A stretch of DNA of 64,000 nt, from assembly GCF_900129295.1 (NCBI RefSeq), contig NZ_FQUU01000007.1:124001-188000 (forward strand), written 5' to 3'. Under the pieces are notes generated by a model, which made no database searches, was not told the DNA's origin, and saw nothing but the letters and a program-made list of their open reading frames with translations. The stretch comes from Flavisolibacter ginsengisoli DSM 18119. Its GTDB lineage: Bacteria; Bacteroidota; Bacteroidia; Chitinophagales; Chitinophagaceae. Both the position numbers and the translations under genes were made by a program. Positions within the stretch are counted from its first letter, which is position 1. Each line of letters opens with the position of its first letter. Shown in pieces: positions 61,098-64,000 of this stretch.

Positions 61098-62342
61098 TTA
61101 ACGGTAGGCCGTAAGATTTTTTAGCGCTTTAAGTGCATTTAAAAGATCATCCCTTTTACCCGTATCCATTTTATTGATTTCAGTGTCCTCATCATAAAAT
61201 TGAAGGATGTTCTGACGAAGGGAAGGACTAATATTCTTAAAACCCTGATCCTTTAATTTCATTACCAGCTCAAGGTATGTTTTGTCACAAAGAGGATATT
61301 CTCCTGCAACGGTTTTTTTGCCTGTATCAAAATCTTTGTTTACCCAATGGATATGATCAGGATCCCTGGACTTTACATTTTGCTGGTAGTGATAGACAAC
61401 TGAGTCAAAACTGAGGATAAACAGTTTTTCTGCTTCAGGACCAGGTGTTTTAAATTTAAGCGCTTTTAAAGGACCCACCTTAGGAAGTATCCTGATAACA
61501 AAAGCTAGAACAGAGGAAAAGAAGCCTGGCTTTTGTCTTTTATCTCCAAACTCTTTATTGAAATCCCTGCTTTTCATTTTGTAGATAAAATCGCGGCTGC
61601 GTGCTTTGGGCTGTGTTTTACGGATCTCGTTTTTCTTCATATTCCAGGCAGCCTTGGTAATGCCAGGAAAAAGATCTTTGACTGCCCACCTGAATGTATT
61701 GGAGGCAAGACCGAAACTGGTAAACAGGTCTTTCATATCCAGGCCATAAGTCTTGAAAAAAGCGTTTTCCATTAGTGTATCTGCCAGGGAAAAACCAATG
61801 AAATCATGATATTGCTTGGTGGCATAACTGCCCCTTGCAGTTTGTAATACATCAAACCCAAATTCCATTCTTAAATGCGAAGTTTTGTCTTCAGCATAAG
61901 TAACTACCTTACCAAACTTCTTTCCAACCTTCGGATATACCAGGGGTACAGTCCGATTGGTACCAAGGGGATGACCATAGGTATCGGCTGTATAGTGACA
62001 CAATACGCCCAAAGCAAAAGCATAATCATTCAGGCTTTTTTGCTCGTCCAGCAAGGCTTGTACAAAATCACCACTTCTTACATAATGCACCAGGTTTGTA
62101 AATAAACTACTCCCGAAAGGATAATAACCCATATCTGGTGCAACAGCGCCACCATAGGCATAAGACTTAGCGTCTAATAACTGACTGTTAGTTGATTTTG
62201 GATATTTTTCCTTTAATAAGGGTACAATGGTCTTTTCCCATAAAGCATCTACAATGGCTTCATGTGTAAGCACAGAATAGGCGTTTCCGGAAAAGGGCAG
62301 GAACAGAAATAATAAAACAAAGTATCTCTTAAACAACTTCAT
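61098..62342 (-). CDS. Zinc-dependent phospholipase C-like exported protein
   Basis: The product is 414 residues from the ATG at 62342 (MKLFKRYFVLL); an earlier start at 62372 is less likely because of the signal peptide, which ends GNAYS. The His/Asp-rich metal motifs are VLTHEAIVDALWE near residue 25, GGAVAPDMGYYPFGS near residue 60 and LGVLCHYTADTYGHPLGTN near residue 108, typical of the Zn-dependent PLC family. The C-terminal half is basic and unlike known domains. It is probably an envelope hydrolase, with lipid as expected substrate. Confidence 0.83.
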   Translation of the reverse strand: MKLFKRYFVLLFLFLPFSGNAYSVLTHEAIVDALWEKTIVPLLKEKYPKSTNSQLLDAKSYAYGGAVAPDMGYYPFGSSLFTNLVHYVRSGDFVQALLDEQKSLNDYAFALGVLCHYTADTYGHPLGTNRTVPLVYPKVGKKFGKVVTYAEDKTSHLRMEFGFDVLQTARGSYATKQYHDFIGFSLADTLMENAFFKTYGLDMKDLFTSFGLASNTFRWAVKDLFPGITKAAWNMKKNEIRKTQPKARSRDFIYKMKSRDFNKEFGDKRQKPGFFSSVLAFVIRILPKVGPLKALKFKTPGPEAEKLFILSFDSVVYHYQQNVKSRDPDHIHWVNKDFDTGKKTVAGEYPLCDKTYLELVMKLKDQGFKNISPSLRQNILQFYDEDTEINKMDTGKRDDLLNALKALKNLTAYR

Positions 62343-62415
62343 TCCTGTAAGTAAATGCAAATGAGATACCATACCCGTCAGTAAAGTATGAGGATAGATC
62401 TAATCACCTCAAAAC

Positions 62416-62826
62416 CTAATGACTTGCCTTTATATAACCCCAACCCTCTTTTTGTTTAGCAATGATCTCGTAGATGCCATCTGGCACTACCTGTACCCCC
62501 TGAATCAACTGGCCTTTATCTACATTATTATTCTTCATAGCAATGGCACAAACCTTAAAAGCTACATTTGGCTTTGAGGCTAATTGCTGTACGGCATTGG
62601 AAACCACGGATTTATCCTTTGTTACCATATCAAGGGACTTGCCATAAAGAACTACTTCCAGGTTGGCATTAGGTTCTGCAGCTGTGATCTCGTTGAGCCA
62701 TCGTATGATATTTTTATGATCTACAGAATCACGGCTGGTGAGGTCAAATACAACTTTATAATCTTTTTGAGCCTGTAAAAGGGAGGAAAAGCATAACAGG
62801 CTGACAAGAAAAATGATCCTTTTCAT
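62416..62826 (-). CDS. Exported DsrE-family protein
   Basis: The product is 136 residues with a signal peptide ending SLLQAQ. DYKVVFDLTSRDSVDHKNIIRWL is the first strand-helix. NANLEVVLYGKSLDMV and AFKVCAIAMKNNNVDKGQLIQGVQVVPDGIYEI follow the DsrE/TusD pattern, with Cys in VCAIAMKNN where DsrE sulfur-binding Cys usually lies. An exported DsrE-like fold is seen in many Bacteroidota; sulfur binding is plausible but unproven. It is next to the PLC-like gene on the same strand (73 nt). Confidence 0.85.
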   Translation of the reverse strand: MKRIIFLVSLLCFSSLLQAQKDYKVVFDLTSRDSVDHKNIIRWLNEITAAEPNANLEVVLYGKSLDMVTKDKSVVSNAVQQLASKPNVAFKVCAIAMKNNNVDKGQLIQGVQVVPDGIYEIIAKQKEGWGYIKASH

Positions 62827-63029
62827 AACCTGTGGGATTTAATGTAAAAGTTACTATTTTCTGCTGGAAACCTTCCTCATCAGCTTATATACAAGGAAAA
62901 GATGAGTCTTTTTATAATCATTGAGGACCAAAACCACAGGAAATTGTTAATGACTTTTAAAATGGGTCAAAATATTTATTGTTTATCAATGAGTTACAAA
63001 GGTGTCTTTAAAAATACACCCTTTATTCC

Positions 63030-63061
63030 TTGGATTGTATAAGGATTAGATGGTACTTTTG
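63030..63061 (+). promoter_or_regulatory. Promoter of rplM-rpsI
   Basis: TTG (63030-63032) and TACTTTTG (63054-63061), 21 nt apart, fit the -33/-7 pattern of Bacteroidota. This leaves a leader of about 45 nt before the rplM ATG at 63113. Confidence 0.6.
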
Positions 63062-63077
63062 CGCCTCATTTTAAAAA

Positions 63078-63099
63078 GCGCCCGGGGGATGGCCCGGCA
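63078..63099 (+). promoter_or_regulatory. GC-rich hairpin in the rplM leader
   Basis: CCGGG pairs with CCCGG around GGATGG in the short leader, a GC-rich spot in otherwise AT-rich DNA, about 20 nt before the ATG. Ribosomal-protein operons are often autoregulated by leader structures that bind one product; L13 is known for this in other bacteria. The match to a known leader family was not tested. Confidence 0.4.
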
Positions 63100-63112
63100 C
63101 AAAAAACAAATC

Positions 63113-63556
63113 ATGAGCAAATTACATTTTACAACCAAACATGCGAATGCGGCTACCGTACAACGTAACTGGTATGTTGTGGACGGTACCAATCAAACCG
63201 TGGGACGTATGTGCTCTCGTATTGCTGCAATATTACGTGGCAAGAACAAGGCATATTACACCCCTCACGTTGACTGTGGCGATTTCATTATCGTTACCAA
63301 TGTTGACAAAGTGAAACTTACAGGAAACAAGATGGACGAAAAGGTTTATGACCGCTATACAGGTTACCCAGGTGGCCGTAGAGAAGAGATCGCCAAAGAT
63401 CTTTTAAAGCGCAGACCTGAAGTGATCATAGAAAGAGCTGTAAAGGGCATGTTGCCTAAGAACCGTTTAGGTCGCCAGATGTATAAAAAATTATTTGTGT
63501 ATGCCGGTGATCAACATCCTCACACTGCACAACAACCTAAAGAACTGAAGTTCTAA
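63113..63556 (+). CDS. rplM: 50S ribosomal protein L13
   Basis: The product is 147 residues from the ATG at 63113; a start at 63050 would cross the promoter and is rejected. Landmarks are NWYVVDGTNQTVGRMCSRIA near residue 20, GDFIIVTNVDKVKLTGNK, YTGYPGGRREEIAKDLL and AVKGMLPKNRLGRQM. L13 is an early assembly protein of the large subunit. rpsI follows by 31 nt, the usual L13-S9 operon. Confidence 0.97.
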   Translation: MSKLHFTTKHANAATVQRNWYVVDGTNQTVGRMCSRIAAILRGKNKAYYTPHVDCGDFIIVTNVDKVKLTGNKMDEKVYDRYTGYPGGRREEIAKDLLKRRPEVIIERAVKGMLPKNRLGRQMYKKLFVYAGDQHPHTAQQPKELKF

Positions 63557-63587
63557 ATCCCAATTACTAATTCCTAATTACTAATAA

Positions 63588-63977
63588 ATGGAAAAGCAAA
63601 AAAATAGTGTTGGTCGCCGTAAAGAAGCTGTTACAAGAGTATTCGTTTCTCGTGGCACAGGCGGTATCACTGTAAACGATAAGGATTTCAAAGAATATTT
63701 TAAATTGGTTTATCTGCAAAACCAGGTTACCAGGCCTCTTCATACTGTTGATGCTGCTGACAAATTTGATATTAAGATCAATGCTGCAGGTGGTGGTGTT
63801 AAAGGCCAGGCAGAAGCTGCCATGCTGGGTATTGCCCGTGTGCTGGTAGAATTGAACCCTGAATTCCGCCCTGCATTAAAAGCAGCCGGCTTGCTGAAAC
63901 GTGACCCACGTTCTGTTGAACGTAAGAAGTTCGGTAAGAAGAAAGCCCGTAGAAGCTACCAGTTCTCTAAACGTTAA
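63588..63977 (+). CDS. rpsI: 30S ribosomal protein S9
   Basis: The product is 129 residues. NSVGRRKEAVTRVFVSRGTGGITVN at the start, INAAGGGVKGQAEAAMLGIARVL in the centre and the basic end RDPRSVERKKFGKKKARRSYQFSKR (terminal KR reaches the P-site tRNA) are all standard. It follows rplM in the conserved operon. The window ends 23 nt after the stop, so further genes cannot be seen. Confidence 0.97.
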   Translation: MEKQKNSVGRRKEAVTRVFVSRGTGGITVNDKDFKEYFKLVYLQNQVTRPLHTVDAADKFDIKINAAGGGVKGQAEAAMLGIARVLVELNPEFRPALKAAGLLKRDPRSVERKKFGKKKARRSYQFSKR

Positions 63978-64000
63978 TATGGTTTCTGGTTAAGAGGCAA

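Overview
The window is a chromosomal stretch of a Bacteroidota bacterium, most likely of the order Chitinophagales (Chitinophagaceae-like). Three things point there: many secreted or lipoprotein genes with short signal peptides, upstream boxes of the Bacteroidota type TAnnTTTG in place of ordinary -35/-10 promoters, and typical families such as DUF4369/TlpA thioredoxins, GH3, DUF4286, DUF4197, GYF_2 and bTHX. Base composition looks even. There is no transposase, integrase, phage gene or CRISPR array. This is mostly core genome with scattered accessory lipoproteins.

Layout. 1-7.1 kb: the 5' part of a BNR/VPS10-type exported protein, two tandem paralogous lipoproteins, a propeller lipoprotein, and a GlxA-type AraC regulator set between two VOC-family genes. 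7.3-13.2 kb: tRNA-Thr(CGT), an M16 and an S9 peptidase, MsrB. 13.4-18.4 kb: adenylate kinase, then a DinB-like gene, paaZ, an enoyl-CoA hydratase and an AlkA-type glycosylase. 18.4-26.3 kb: fabG, GH3, lptB, metF, a SurA-like PPIase and a TlpA-like thioredoxin. 26.7-33.7 kb: rlmD, two rhomboids, an EEP-family protein, cysS with a polycysteine leader peptide, and a second AlkA-type glycosylase. 33.9-40.6 kb: a lipoprotein reading frame broken by two amber codons, several small genes, a METTL21-like methyltransferase, pyrH, a coiled-coil protein, pdxH, bTHX and HU. 40.9-48.6 kb: xth, a LOG-family gene, a D-2-hydroxyacid dehydrogenase, a LytS/LytTR pair, a vanadium-haloperoxidase-like lipoprotein and an SRPBCC protein. 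49.1-50.9 kb: a sulfur cluster of rhodanese plus two YeeE/YedE half-transporters. 51-62.8 kb: two GNATs, a four-PAS histidine kinase and several exported proteins. 63.1 kb to the end: rplM-rpsI.

The most notable signal is a 17-codon open frame (31269-31322) just upstream of cysS. It carries four consecutive Cys codons and fits cysteine-responsive leader-peptide control of cysteinyl-tRNA synthetase. Second is a 297-codon lipoprotein frame (33871-34764) that is intact except for two in-frame TAG codons, both following AAT. Third is a family of intergenic elements built from 11-bp tandem units that run into a palindrome (26467-26527, 48817-48886, and a related hairpin at 3212-3253).

All functional calls come from motifs read by eye. 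No database search or folding calculation was run.
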